Origin: Bacteroidota bacterium
GTDB taxonomy: Bacteria > Bacteroidota > Rhodothermia > Rhodothermales > UBA10348
NCBI GenBank assembly: GCA_029262775.1
Contig: JAJCYR010000098.1
Coordinates: 1 to 37,744, forward strand
Reading direction: 5' to 3'
Length of the DNA stretch: 37,744 bases
A program made the position numbers and the translations under genes. This document shows, piece after piece, positions 7,893 to 15,485 of this stretch. Below the pieces are notes generated by a model that made no database searches, was not told where the DNA came from, and worked only from the letters and a program-made list of their open reading frames with translations. Every line of letters begins with the position of its first letter. Position 1 is the stretch's first letter.

Positions 7893-8465
7893 CTACTCCC
7901 GGTCCAGAATAAAAATATCTTTCAAATTCCGGCCGACCTGACCATAGTCCAAGCCATACCCCACGACAAACAGGTTGTCAATCTCAAACCCGACGTAGCG
8001 CAGTTCCAGGTCCACTTTCGTGGCGGCCGCCTTGTGCAGCATGGTGGCCACCTGCATCGATGCCGGCTGCTCGTGCGAGAGCGCGTCAAGGATATACTGC
8101 ATGGAGAGTCCCGTATCCACGATGTCCTCGACAATAATCACGTGGCGCCCCTCAATGTCCGCGTCAATTTCCTTCAAGGACCGGACCGTGCCGCTCGATA
8201 TCTGCTCTGCGCCATAGGACGACAGCTTCATGAAATCGACTTCGCAGTCGATTCGAATGGCCCGCATGAGATCGGCAAGAAAAATATAGGCTCCGTTCAG
8301 CACACCAATCAGGATGGGCCGTAGTCCTTCGTAGTCCTGTGAAATCTGCTCGCCCAGCGCTTCTACGCGCCGGGCAAGCCGGTCGCGGTCAATGTACACG
8401 CGAAACGGTTCCCCCCGGACTGAGATGTGGTCGTCCGAATGGTGTTCAAGTGCAGGTGGGGACAT
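7893..8465 (-). CDS. hpt: Hypoxanthine phosphoribosyltransferase
   Basis: A 190-residue type I phosphoribosyltransferase that salvages hypoxanthine (and often guanine) to IMP/GMP with PRPP in the cytoplasm. Seen: the hood and core segment ILIGVLNGAYIFLADL, VDFMKLSSYG, and the PRPP loop VIIVEDIVDTGLSM with E113, D114 and D117-T-G. The C-terminal part reads YVGFEIDNLFVVGYGLDY, the usual hydrophobic end of bacterial HPRT. The length is typical once about 15 extra N-terminal residues are counted. It is the last gene of the long minus-strand block, 45 bp after tilS; the tilS-hpt order is common in many bacteria. No convincing terminator is visible in the 42 bp before kynU. Confidence 0.96.
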   Translation of the reverse strand: MSPPALEHHSDDHISVRGEPFRVYIDRDRLARRVEALGEQISQDYEGLRPILIGVLNGAYIFLADLMRAIRIDCEVDFMKLSSYGAEQISSGTVRSLKEIDADIEGRHVIIVEDIVDTGLSMQYILDALSHEQPASMQVATMLHKAAATKVDLELRYVGFEIDNLFVVGYGLDYGQVGRNLKDIFILDRE

Positions 8466-8510
8466 GGCAGGTCCGGGAAGGGATGGTTACAGCGGATATG
8501 GAATGGATAC

Positions 8511-9977
8511 TCAGGGCGCGGGCGGAAAATACGCACTACCGGGCTCCCACTCCACGCACAGTACCGGTTTTGACGGGTCCGATACGCGAAACCGTTCGGC
8601 AGCCCTGTGCCCGGGCACGCACACAATGCCCTCGTCATCGACGAGTACCGCGACGAAGGGCTTCATGGAGGGCGCAATCGCCGCATCGACCAGAAATTTC
8701 TTGATTTTTGTACTGCCGGACGCGCCAAGCGGAATGAACCGATCTCCCGGCGCCCAGCGCCGCAAAAAGAGCCGGCCGCGCACGCAGGCCGGGTCCAACC
8801 AGAGCCCGCGATCAACTCCAGCGGCCTCGCCGGCGGACACCGGGGCCGCCCCGACGGGCAAAGCGCCGCCCGGGCAGCGCGAAATGCGGTACGTTCCCAC
8901 GCCGAAAATTGCAGAAACCTTCTCGCCACAGGCACTCGGAACGTCCACTTCAACCTTCCGGGTTGTCGTTTTCATGTGTCTCACGAAGGCCGCCGTATAC
9001 ACGAAGAGGGCATCCCGGTCCCGAATGCCCTGGAGCGCGCCTACCGAAAGCCGCGCTCCGGGCGGGCTGTCCATCAGCTTGCTGACCGCCGCAACCCAGC
9101 TTCGGCGCCGGGGCGCAGACGCATGCAGGGAGGCGGCAAGGCGAAGCACGTACCAGGCGCGGTGGTCCTTGGTCAGGCTGCGTAGTTCCATCAGGGGAAT
9201 CCAGCGGGCATGTGCCCCTCCCCTGCCGAGTGCTTCACGGAGGCTCTCCGGCAGATCATGCAACCAGCGGGCGGCCTGTGCCCGGGAGATGCGCGCCGTT
9301 TCAAGAAATTCATGCTTCCGGTGTTCGGTCATGTCGCGCCGAACAGCGGCGCGCCTGAAACGTGTGTCTGTATTCGACGAGTCGGTCCGGAACGACACGC
9401 CCCACGCTGTGGCCGCCGCCTCAATAGCTGCGCGGTCCGTACCGAGCAGGGGGCGCAGCAGGGGCAGAGGCACGCGCTGCGCTACGCTCCGCACAGTGTC
9501 GTCTGCGGACGGCGGCGCCGGAAGCGGCGCCACAGGTGCCATGCCCGAGAGGCCATCGATACCACTTCCGCGCGCCTGCGCCAAGGCGACCGTTTCAGCC
9601 TGGTCGTCGGCATGATGGGCCACAACGACGCCGTCAAGTCCGCGCGCCTGTGCTCTGTCGGCAAAGAACCGGTAGCGCACCTCGCGGGCCCAGGCCTGCC
9701 GGGAGCCCGACTCGGGGCATGCCCCAGCTCGGAGCACGTGGAAAGGAATGTCGTGCGCGGCACACCAGTCCTGAACCAGGTCTGCATCGGCGCCCGAATC
9801 GGGTCGCAACCCGTAGTCCACATGGGCGATTTCAATCGGCCACGCCAGCGTAACGAGCACGTGCGCGAGGACCATTGAATCGACCCCACCGCTGCATCCC
9901 AGAAGCAGGGGCCGGCCGGACCAGTCGCCAAGGCGTGCCCGAACCTCGTCAACGATCAAATCGGGAGCGGATTTCAT
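8511..9977 (-). CDS. tilS: tRNA(Ile)-lysidine synthase
   Basis: A 488-residue N-type ATP pyrophosphatase that attaches lysine to C34 of the CAU-anticodon tRNA-Ile, switching it from Met to Ile recognition. Seen: the P-loop SGGVDS at 29-34, HVDYGLRPDSGADADLV, the ARELRY-like AREVRYRFF segment, and VVAHHADDQAET, which is the hallmark ATP-site motif. The C-terminal half holds the TilS substrate-binding region ending in KPVLCVEWEP. The ATG at 9977 lies 29 bp inside the mutL 3' end, so the genes overlap and are probably coupled; no shorter start leaves the domain intact. Between the domains is a low-complexity Ala/Gly/Pro segment around residue 380. Essential in most bacteria. Confidence 0.95.
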   Translation of the reverse strand: MKSAPDLIVDEVRARLGDWSGRPLLLGCSGGVDSMVLAHVLVTLAWPIEIAHVDYGLRPDSGADADLVQDWCAAHDIPFHVLRAGACPESGSRQAWAREVRYRFFADRAQARGLDGVVVAHHADDQAETVALAQARGSGIDGLSGMAPVAPLPAPPSADDTVRSVAQRVPLPLLRPLLGTDRAAIEAAATAWGVSFRTDSSNTDTRFRRAAVRRDMTEHRKHEFLETARISRAQAARWLHDLPESLREALGRGGAHARWIPLMELRSLTKDHRAWYVLRLAASLHASAPRRRSWVAAVSKLMDSPPGARLSVGALQGIRDRDALFVYTAAFVRHMKTTTRKVEVDVPSACGEKVSAIFGVGTYRISRCPGGALPVGAAPVSAGEAAGVDRGLWLDPACVRGRLFLRRWAPGDRFIPLGASGSTKIKKFLVDAAIAPSMKPFVAVLVDDEGIVCVPGHRAAERFRVSDPSKPVLCVEWEPGSAYFPPAP

Positions 9978-11859
9978 CGACAGTAAGTTTTACCAGCGTG
10001 GCGCGGCCATCCGGTGCCCGGTATGGCTCGCGGCACTGGAAGAGTTGATCCATGAGGGACCGCATTTCCTTTTCCGTCAGCCGGGAGCCCGCCTGAATGG
10101 CGCTTCGGCGCGCCACCGCCCGCGCCAATCGATCCCGGTGCGCTGTGTGCCCGCTCGCCGACGACGCGCCCACCGAAGGACCAGCCGTCTTCTCGTACTC
10201 CCGCTCCTCCTCGAATGACTGGATCACATCTACCAGAACAGAACGTTCATCTCCCGTTCGGATGTCCGCCGGCACGCCGCGCACAATTACCGTGTTGCCG
10301 CCGAAGGGCTCTGCATCAAACCCAAGCTGCTGCAGTTCACCCTGAAGACTCCCGTAGAGCGTAAAGTCGCTCGGCGAGAGGGCAACGGTCTGGGGGAACA
10401 GAAGCTGCTGACTCATGCCGACGCCTCCATCGAGCGTGGCCAGGGTCTGTTCGTAGAGAATGCGTTCGTGGGCCCGCTGTTGATCCAGAATCACAAGGCC
10501 CGATCGGATCTGCGTCAGAATATACGCGCCATGGACCTGCCAGAGCAGTTGATCCGGCGGCTGGGTGGCGCCCTGGAGCACCTCTGGCGCATCCGCCGAC
10601 ATGGTTGCCTGCGAAGCCACGTGCGTCTGTGAAAGGACAGCGCCGAGGAGCTCTTCCGACAGGTACCCGGCCTGCCCCGACAAATGACCCGTCCGCCCCG
10701 GATGCTCCTGCCGGACCCAGGCCGGCGATGCATCCTGGCGGCCCCCCTGGCCCGGAGCATGCCGCGGCAGATCAATGTGCAGGCCATCGCCTGCCGGAGA
10801 GGACGTGCTCCCCTTCGAAAGCTCCGGCGTCAGGCTGTGAACGCTGACCACCCGCTTGACGACCGTACGCAGCATGCTGTACACACCCTGTTCGTCATCA
10901 AACTTGACCTCCGCCTTCGCCGGATGCACATTCACGTCCACATGGCGCGGATCGATGTCCAGAAACAGGACATAAAACGGATAGGTATCGTCTGGCAACA
11001 GGTATTCGTAGGCAGACAGTACGGCGTGCTCCAGGGAGCGGTGCTTCACGTACCGCCCATTCACAAACAGGTATTGCTGCCCGCGGCTTTTCCGGTACAC
11101 ATCCGGCGGTCCGAGAACGCCCCGGACCCGCAGATAACTGGTCGATTCTTCCACATCGATCAGTTCCCGGGCATCGGGCACACTGGCCAGATCGGCGGCC
11201 CGCCGGGTAACTTTTTCGAAAAACGTGCCCGTAGCCTGCGCCTTCACGTCGAGCAGTTCATTCCCCTCATGTTCCAGGTGAAAGTGGACGCCCGGATGCG
11301 AAAGCGCAAGCACCGTCACGACATCCATGCAATGCTTGAGTTCCGTCTGGGGACGCTTGAGGAAATTGCGCCGCGCCGGCACATTGAAGAACAGATTCCG
11401 CACCGCGATGGACGTCCCGACTGCGGCCGGACCTGGCTCCTGCTGAACGTCCTCCCCCCCGTCAAGGCGCACCCGCATGCCCACCTCGTCTCCCTTCCGG
11501 CGCGTACGAAGCTCGACCTGTGACACGGACGCAATGGACGCCAGCGCTTCCCCCCGGAAACCGAGCGTGTGGATGCACTCCAGGTCGCTGGCCTCACGCA
11601 CTTTGCTCGTGGCATGCCGCTTGAAAGCCAGCAGCGCATCGGATGGGCTCATGCCAGATCCCGTGTCCACGATCTGAATCAGCGTACTCCCCGATCCCTG
11701 CAAATGGACATCAATGCGCCCCGCGCCCGCATCGAGCGCATTTTCAATGAGCTCTTTCACAACCGAGGCCGGTCGCTGAACCACTTCGCCCGCCGCAATC
11801 TTGTTCGACAACGTAGCGGGCATTACGGCAATGATGCCGTCCTTCTCCTCGGTGCTCAC
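9949..11859 (-). CDS. mutL: DNA mismatch repair protein MutL
   Basis: A 636-residue GHKL ATPase that links MutS mismatch recognition to strand excision. Seen: the ATP-binding motifs ELIENALDAGA (E36, N40), DTGSGM, TLGFRGEAL (99-106) and GTSIAVRNLFFNVPARRNFLK; the transducer part with YLFVNGRYV and DVNVHPAKAEVKF; a linker of about 110 residues rich in Gly, Ser, Gln and Pro (345-435); and a C-terminal dimerisation domain. The start is GTG at 11859, overlapping the upstream stop (GTGA); it gives the family-typical lead-in IIAVMPATLSNKIAAGEVVQ. Odd: the endonuclease motif DQHA-x2-E-x4-E appears as DQQRAHERILYE (459-470), so the metal-site His is Gln, and the distal CPHGRP-type motif reads PDGRAT. 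Strand-nicking activity may therefore be absent. Confidence 0.96.
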   Translation of the reverse strand: MSTEEKDGIIAVMPATLSNKIAAGEVVQRPASVVKELIENALDAGAGRIDVHLQGSGSTLIQIVDTGSGMSPSDALLAFKRHATSKVREASDLECIHTLGFRGEALASIASVSQVELRTRRKGDEVGMRVRLDGGEDVQQEPGPAAVGTSIAVRNLFFNVPARRNFLKRPQTELKHCMDVVTVLALSHPGVHFHLEHEGNELLDVKAQATGTFFEKVTRRAADLASVPDARELIDVEESTSYLRVRGVLGPPDVYRKSRGQQYLFVNGRYVKHRSLEHAVLSAYEYLLPDDTYPFYVLFLDIDPRHVDVNVHPAKAEVKFDDEQGVYSMLRTVVKRVVSVHSLTPELSKGSTSSPAGDGLHIDLPRHAPGQGGRQDASPAWVRQEHPGRTGHLSGQAGYLSEELLGAVLSQTHVASQATMSADAPEVLQGATQPPDQLLWQVHGAYILTQIRSGLVILDQQRAHERILYEQTLATLDGGVGMSQQLLFPQTVALSPSDFTLYGSLQGELQQLGFDAEPFGGNTVIVRGVPADIRTGDERSVLVDVIQSFEEEREYEKTAGPSVGASSASGHTAHRDRLARAVARRSAIQAGSRLTEKEMRSLMDQLFQCREPYRAPDGRATLVKLTVDEIRSRFDR

Positions 11860-12062
11860 GCGCTGATACTCTGATAGATCCAGATGGCGAACGCGAGCAA
11901 CATGCCGAAGTAAATGAGTCCGGCAGGGCTGCGACGACGGCGGGAATGGGACATGATAGTCATGCGACGGGAAAGACGTTCTTCCCGCTCTGGATCATAG
12001 TATCGCGGTTCGTAGGAGAAACGGCGATGTCGACTTCGTTTTGAGGGACCAAACAAGCCCAT
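11856..12062 (-). CDS. Small basic protein with one C-terminal membrane helix
   Basis: A 68-residue protein, not recognised as a known family. The first 45 residues are strongly basic with many Arg, Tyr and Ser (SRHRRFSYEPRYYDP, then RRRRSP). Residues 47-66 form one hydrophobic helix (LIYFGMLLAFAIWIY), leaving the basic part in the cytoplasm by the positive-inside rule. Its stop overlaps the GTG start of mutL, and it lies 29 bp after cdsA on the same strand, so it sits inside a real operon and is probably translated. The role is unknown. It could simply be a translational coupler for mutL or a tail-anchored membrane factor. Confidence 0.65.
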   Translation of the reverse strand: MGLFGPSKRSRHRRFSYEPRYYDPEREERLSRRMTIMSHSRRRRSPAGLIYFGMLLAFAIWIYQSISA

Positions 12063-12091
12063 AGCTGACCTGAATACTGTTCAAACCCTGT

Positions 12092-12892
12092 CTACGGTAG
12101 GATATTCATCACGTTCCAGTAGATCCAGTATGCCGGAGCAACCAGAATGAATGCATCGAACCGGTCCAGGAAGCCACCGTGACCCGGGAGCAGCGTCCCG
12201 GAATCCTTGACATTCACACTCCGCTTGAAAACACTCTCAAGCAGGTCCCCCACCGGGCCTATGGTGGCCGCAATCACCCCGAAGGCCAGCGCATGGGTCA
12301 GGGAAAGGTCCACCATGCCTGACGCAACCGCTCCCCACGCCAGAAGCAGCGCGGCCACGAACCCACCCACGGCCCCCTCCCACGTCTTTCCCGGTGAAAT
12401 ACGGGGAGCCAGTTTGTGGCGACCCAGGGTCCGACCTGTGTAATAGGCACCGATATCGGATGCCCAGACGAGGGCCAACAACAGGAGCATGACAAAAAAA
12501 GCGCTCTGGCTCCCATGTACCAGCAGCCTATACACAGCCGGAAGAAATGACAGGCCGGCAACCGGCCATGCCAGCGACAACATGAGGTTGGCCGCTCGCT
12601 CCATGGGGCGGCGCTCACTCCCTCCTTTTTCCAGGAAGAGAACAAACAGCAACACGGTTACACCAAGCGCCGCATACCAATACGGCCACACCACATGCAA
12701 CATGATGCAAAATCCGGCCACCATCGAGAACACCAGATCAACAGGCTGCGACCGTAATCGGAGCATCTGAAAAAGTTCATACTGGGCGGCAAGCGCTACG
12801 AGCACCATGACCGACCAGAACCAGAAAAGCCCCAGCCAGAGACTGCCCACGATACACGTTCCGCCCAGAATGGCCGTTGCAATCCGCTTCAT
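12092..12892 (-). CDS. cdsA: Phosphatidate cytidylyltransferase
   Basis: A 266-residue integral membrane enzyme that converts phosphatidic acid and CTP to CDP-diacylglycerol, the branch point of phospholipid synthesis. Seen: about seven to eight hydrophobic helices and the complete C-terminal signature S220-x2-K223-R224-x4-K229-D230-x5-PGHGG-x2-D243-R244-x-D246, which holds the metal- and CTP-binding residues. Upstream are ASDIGAYYTGRTLG and ISPGKTWEG, also characteristic. The ATG at 12892 lies 11 bp after the DUF2007 gene. Length and motif spacing are normal for the family. Confidence 0.96.
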   Translation of the reverse strand: MKRIATAILGGTCIVGSLWLGLFWFWSVMVLVALAAQYELFQMLRLRSQPVDLVFSMVAGFCIMLHVVWPYWYAALGVTVLLFVLFLEKGGSERRPMERAANLMLSLAWPVAGLSFLPAVYRLLVHGSQSAFFVMLLLLALVWASDIGAYYTGRTLGRHKLAPRISPGKTWEGAVGGFVAALLLAWGAVASGMVDLSLTHALAFGVIAATIGPVGDLLESVFKRSVNVKDSGTLLPGHGGFLDRFDAFILVAPAYWIYWNVMNILP

Positions 12893-12903
12893 ACCGGACG
12901 CGA

Positions 12904-13203
12904 TTACGATTCGGGTTCGGGAGGGCGGTCGGGATCGGCGCGCAGCGCCATGTCCTCCAGTTCTGCGTCCGTAAACGGCGGTGAAGCCAGTACCTGGCGT
13001 GCGCGCTCCGCTTCGTCCGGTGCCACCATCACATGCACGGTCGACATCGTACCCACATTGAGGCTGTACGCGTGGTCACGCTTGGAATGGATGACGGGCG
13101 CCAAACCTGCGTCGGTCAGCCGACTCTGCACAAGATCGGCCTCGTAATCCGTACCCGTTGAAAAAACGGACACCCATCCATCAAGTCTGCGCTGTTCGCT
13201 CAT
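12904..13203 (-). CDS. DUF2007-like small protein
   Basis: A 99-residue soluble protein. Seen: DGWVSVFSTGTDYEADLVQSRLTDAGL near the N-terminus, then PVIHSKRDHAY and a VHVMVAPDEAERARQVL helix. This betaalpha-betabeta-betaalpha pattern, with the phrase that places a residue next to each A/E-rich helix, matches DUF2007 (sometimes called putative signal-transducing protein). No catalytic residues are known. The ATG at 13203 was chosen because it starts at the conserved block; the longer frame upstream overlaps the CPBP gene and is Trp/Cys/His-rich nonsense. The acidic C-terminal tail (DPDRPPEPES) is probably disordered. It sits 13 bp after the CPBP gene and 11 bp before cdsA, in one transcription unit. 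Confidence 0.8.
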   Translation of the reverse strand: MSEQRRLDGWVSVFSTGTDYEADLVQSRLTDAGLAPVIHSKRDHAYSLNVGTMSTVHVMVAPDEAERARQVLASPPFTDAELEDMALRADPDRPPEPES

Positions 13204-13216
13204 GCGGGGACTCCGG

Positions 13217-14158
13217 TTATAGTGACAATTCGTTGGGTAATTTGTCGGATCGAAGTGGTTCGGCGGAAGATGCGCCAGCCGTGCGATGCAAGACGACCAC
13301 CAGGAAGGAAAACACCACCAGACCACCAACAGCTATAGACCAGGGCACCTGAAAGGTTTCCACGTCCATTTCAATCTGCCCCGTGGCTGACAGTTTGCCC
13401 AGTACCGCTGCCAGGGAATTGTTCACGAAGTGTACCACAATGGCCGGCAAAATGCTGCCGGAGCGCCACGTGATCCACGCCAGATAAATTCCCAGTACCG
13501 ACAGGGCGAGGGCCTGCGTCAACCTCAGGTGGTAGAGGCCGAACACAATGCCCGAGAAGAGCACCCCCGACAGAGCACCCAGCGCACGCTCGGCCTGACG
13601 CTGAATGTAGCCCCGGAACAGGAATTCCTCGCAGATGGCAGGTACAAGCGCCAGCATGGAGATGGAAAACACGAGGGGAAAATCCTGCAGCAGGATGCGT
13701 TCAATCAAATCCATCTGGCCCTGTTCGAAATTCCGGATGGATTCCGGCCACGGCCACGTGTCGGCCCATGCGCCGAGTGCCTGCACGACCGGAATGAGTG
13801 CCAGCAAAGCCAGTACGGAAACCACCATGAAGGCGGCGGGTGCCGGGCGAACGCGCATCATTTTCGGCCAGCCTGAGCTGTGCAATCGGGCAAACAGCAG
13901 GGCAGGAATGAGCAGTCCGAACACCTGGCCCGCCGTGTTGGCCACAATCAGGTCACCGGCATACGCCTCAAGGACGGCAGGCATGTCCGCCACGACGTCT
14001 GCCAGTGGCACCCCATGCCAGACGAGGATCAGCCCGAAAGCAACGAGAGTACTGATACCCTGAAACAGGATAAACGCCAACAGCAGCCCAAGTACCGCCG
14101 CCAGAAGCGGATGCAGCGCGGCCCGCTCCAGGCGTCCGTCAAGTGGAAACGACGACAA
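13217..14158 (-). CDS. CPBP-family intramembrane metalloprotease (Abi/CAAX-like)
   Basis: A 313-residue polytopic membrane protein of the CPBP (CAAX protease and bacteriocin-processing) family. Seen: the three family motifs in order, E177-E178-x3-R182 (CEEFLFRGY), F206-x3-H210 (FGLYH), and H243-x3-N247 (HFVNN), within about eight hydrophobic helices. These residues form the membrane-buried protease site; the bacterial substrates are mostly unknown. The start is uncertain: a TTG at 14158 gives MSSFPLDGRLERAALHP and is preceded by GAGGAC on the coding strand, whereas no ATG is available near the first helix. It opens the CPBP-DUF2007-cdsA block and has a 16-bp palindrome 30 bp upstream. Confidence 0.9.
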   Translation of the reverse strand: MSSFPLDGRLERAALHPLLAAVLGLLLAFILFQGISTLVAFGLILVWHGVPLADVVADMPAVLEAYAGDLIVANTAGQVFGLLIPALLFARLHSSGWPKMMRVRPAPAAFMVVSVLALLALIPVVQALGAWADTWPWPESIRNFEQGQMDLIERILLQDFPLVFSISMLALVPAICEEFLFRGYIQRQAERALGALSGVLFSGIVFGLYHLRLTQALALSVLGIYLAWITWRSGSILPAIVVHFVNNSLAAVLGKLSATGQIEMDVETFQVPWSIAVGGLVVFSFLVVVLHRTAGASSAEPLRSDKLPNELSL

Positions 14159-14185
14159 TGAATCTGTCCTCAGGTTGGGACTGGC

Positions 14186-14974
14186 CTATGACACGGGTGT
14201 CATGGAGCGACGCAGCCGGTTCACAATGGTTCGAAGACGAGTATACACATACTTGTGGTTCTCGTAATGCATAACCTTGGCAATTTGTTCAGCGCGCATG
14301 CCATGGTCGAAACGGAGTAGAATAAGGAGTTGATCTTCCGGGTCCAGTTCCTCGACTGCCAGATTGAGCCTGTTGACACGCTCCTCGTCATCATCCACGT
14401 TATCCGGGCGCCCCATGTCGGATGCCGGTGCCAAGCCGACGGCCTCGAGATCTTCCAGGGACACAACCGGCTTGTTTGCCCGCAGCGCCGCCAGCAAATG
14501 CCACCGCTTGTTGATGGAGAGTAGCGAGTCAATTTTGGCAACAGCCCTGTTCACGTCCACACTCGAGCACGTGAGCTGATTCTGACCATGAATGATGTCA
14601 GGAATTTCCGACTGCGGAATATGGTCCTGGTAATAATATTTGAAGACCTTCTGTTCAAGCTCAGAAAGCTGATCCAGAACCGAGCGGGGCGTAGACGTCG
14701 CCCGGTTTTTACGGAACCGGTCCCGGCAGGCATTGGCCACAACGACACTCAGCCACGGGGTCAGTTCACTGTTGATGCGAAACTCGCGCAGGGCCTTGTA
14801 ATTTTCGTACTGAAGACGCTCACAGATGGCCGTGTACGTCTCCATTACCTCATCCGGGTCGCTCAGGAAGCGCCGGATCATGCGCAGGATGATGGGCGTG
14901 TAGTAATCCAGAAGCGCAGCATAGCCCCTCGTTGGATCTATCTTGAATTGCTGGATGAGTGCGGTATCGGTCAT
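14186..14974 (-). CDS. Sigma-70 family (ECF-like) RNA polymerase sigma factor with an extra HTH segment
   Basis: A 262-residue protein. Residues 16-95 resemble sigma region 2 (LLDYYTPIILRMIRRFL, then WLSVVVANACRDRFRKNR), which binds core polymerase and the -10 element. Residues 208-258 resemble region 4 (LDPEDQLLILLRFDHGMRAEQIAKV, then a basic helix RLRTIVNRLRRS), which reads the -35 element. Odd: residues 101-150 also look region-4-like (LSELEQKVFKYYYQDHIPQSEIPDII), and the two are separated by an acidic linker (SLEDLEAVG to DNVDDDEERV). Typical ECF factors have one such region and about 180 residues. ATG 14974 was chosen at the conserved start. No adjacent anti-sigma factor is seen. It is divergent from tRNA-Arg. 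Confidence 0.75.
   Translation of the reverse strand: MTDTALIQQFKIDPTRGYAALLDYYTPIILRMIRRFLSDPDEVMETYTAICERLQYENYKALREFRINSELTPWLSVVVANACRDRFRKNRATSTPRSVLDQLSELEQKVFKYYYQDHIPQSEIPDIIHGQNQLTCSSVDVNRAVAKIDSLLSINKRWHLLAALRANKPVVSLEDLEAVGLAPASDMGRPDNVDDDEERVNRLNLAVEELDPEDQLLILLRFDHGMRAEQIAKVMHYENHKYVYTRLRTIVNRLRRSMTPVS
14188..14203. promoter_or_regulatory. 16-bp inverted repeat upstream of the CPBP operon
   Basis: ATGACAC and GTGTCAT are perfect 7-bp arms around a 2-bp centre. It lies at the very 3' end of the sigma-factor gene (codons for MTPVS), 29 bp upstream of the CPBP start, a position suited to an operator for the following minus-strand operon. No regulator family is recognised, and it may be a chance effect of the coding sequence. 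Confidence 0.35.
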
Positions 14975-15040
14975 GGGTGGAGGAGCAGGCGCACAGCGTA
15001 TTAATGTTTTCCGAATGTGAGCCCGGCTGAAGAACGGCTG

Positions 15041-15070
15041 TTGCCGTCTGCGGGCATTCATCGCTATATT
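15041..15070 (+). promoter_or_regulatory. Promoter of the tRNA-Arg gene
   Basis: TTGCCG (15041-15046) and TATATT (15065-15070) are separated by 18 bp and lie 10 bp before the first tRNA base. This is a good sigma-70-like -35/-10 arrangement at the position expected for a tRNA gene. Confidence 0.6.
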
Positions 15071-15080
15071 GCCTGTCTTC

Positions 15081-15154
15081 GCGCTTGTAGCTCAGTTGGA
15101 TAGAGCGTTGGATTCCGGTTCCAAAGGTCGGAGGTTCGAATCCTCTCAAGCGCA
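15081..15154 (+). tRNA. tRNA-Arg (anticodon CCG)
   Basis: A 74-base cloverleaf. The acceptor stem is GCGCTTG/CAAGCGC with discriminator A at 15154. The D stem is GCTC/GAGC, the anticodon stem TTGGA/TCCAA with loop TTCCGGT (anticodon CCG, codon CGG), and the T arm GGAGG-TTCGAAT-CCTCT with one G.T pair. The variable loop is short. CCA is not encoded, so it must be added after transcription. It is followed at once by a strong hairpin terminator, so it is transcribed alone. Confidence 0.97.
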
Positions 15155-15158
15155 CTCG

Positions 15159-15202
15159 CCCCGTGTGACGTCATGTAAACATGATGTTGCCCGGGGCTTT
15201 TT
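15159..15202 (+). terminator. Rho-independent terminator of tRNA-Arg
   Basis: The stem CCCCG (15159-15163)/CGGGG (15192-15196) continues, after one mismatch, into an 11-bp stem 15165-15175/15180-15190 with three G.T wobbles and a TAAA loop. It is followed by CTTTTT. It starts five bases after the mature tRNA end. Confidence 0.88.
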
Positions 15203-15464
15203 CTATCCTACCGTTTTTTGATGCCCCGTTATGGGGGGTGTGCGGGGGGGGCCCCCAACCTGCGGCCCCCCCCCGACCATTCTCCAGGAGGTACAAAGCT
15301 GCGGAGAGGCAGCAACACAGCAATGAACTGCATATTGCCTTATCCAAGATTATGCCAAAAACAAGAAATCAGTGCCCGATCAACCAATTTGGGCGGTTTT
15401 GCTCAAGGCCAGAGTCTTCCGTCTCAAAATGATAGGCGATCTGAGACCTGAAAGGCCGAAAACC
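15203..15464. other. Non-coding stretch with long G and C runs
   Basis: No gene is supported here. The first part holds runs of 6 G (15233-15238), 8 G (15244-15251), 5 C (15252-15256) and 9 C (15266-15274), which can pair with each other or form G-quadruplex-like structures. The rest (about 15290-15460) is visibly less GC-rich than the flanking genes and contains a spaced GTCTC/GAGAC pair (15421-15447). A short frame at 15181-15432 starts inside the tRNA terminator and has no recognisable protein character. Confidence 0.6.
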
Positions 15465-15485
15465 TGACGGGCCGTTCGACCGTCA
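15465..15485 (-). terminator. Candidate terminator overlapping the symporter stop codon
   Basis: Read on the minus strand, TGACGG (15485-15480, starting with the TGA stop) pairs with CCGTCA (15470-15465) around a 9-base loop, and GGTTTTC follows. The stem is only 6 bp and the T run is short, so the call is tentative. Confidence 0.4.

Noticed and set aside
8392..9615. Plus-strand open frame of 407 codons opposite tilS
   Set aside because: Ser/Arg/Pro-rich nonsense typical of the antisense frame of a high-GC gene; tilS on the other strand is certain.
15181..15432. 83-codon frame after tRNA-Arg
   Set aside because: It starts inside the tRNA terminator hairpin, crosses homopolymer runs and matches no known protein.
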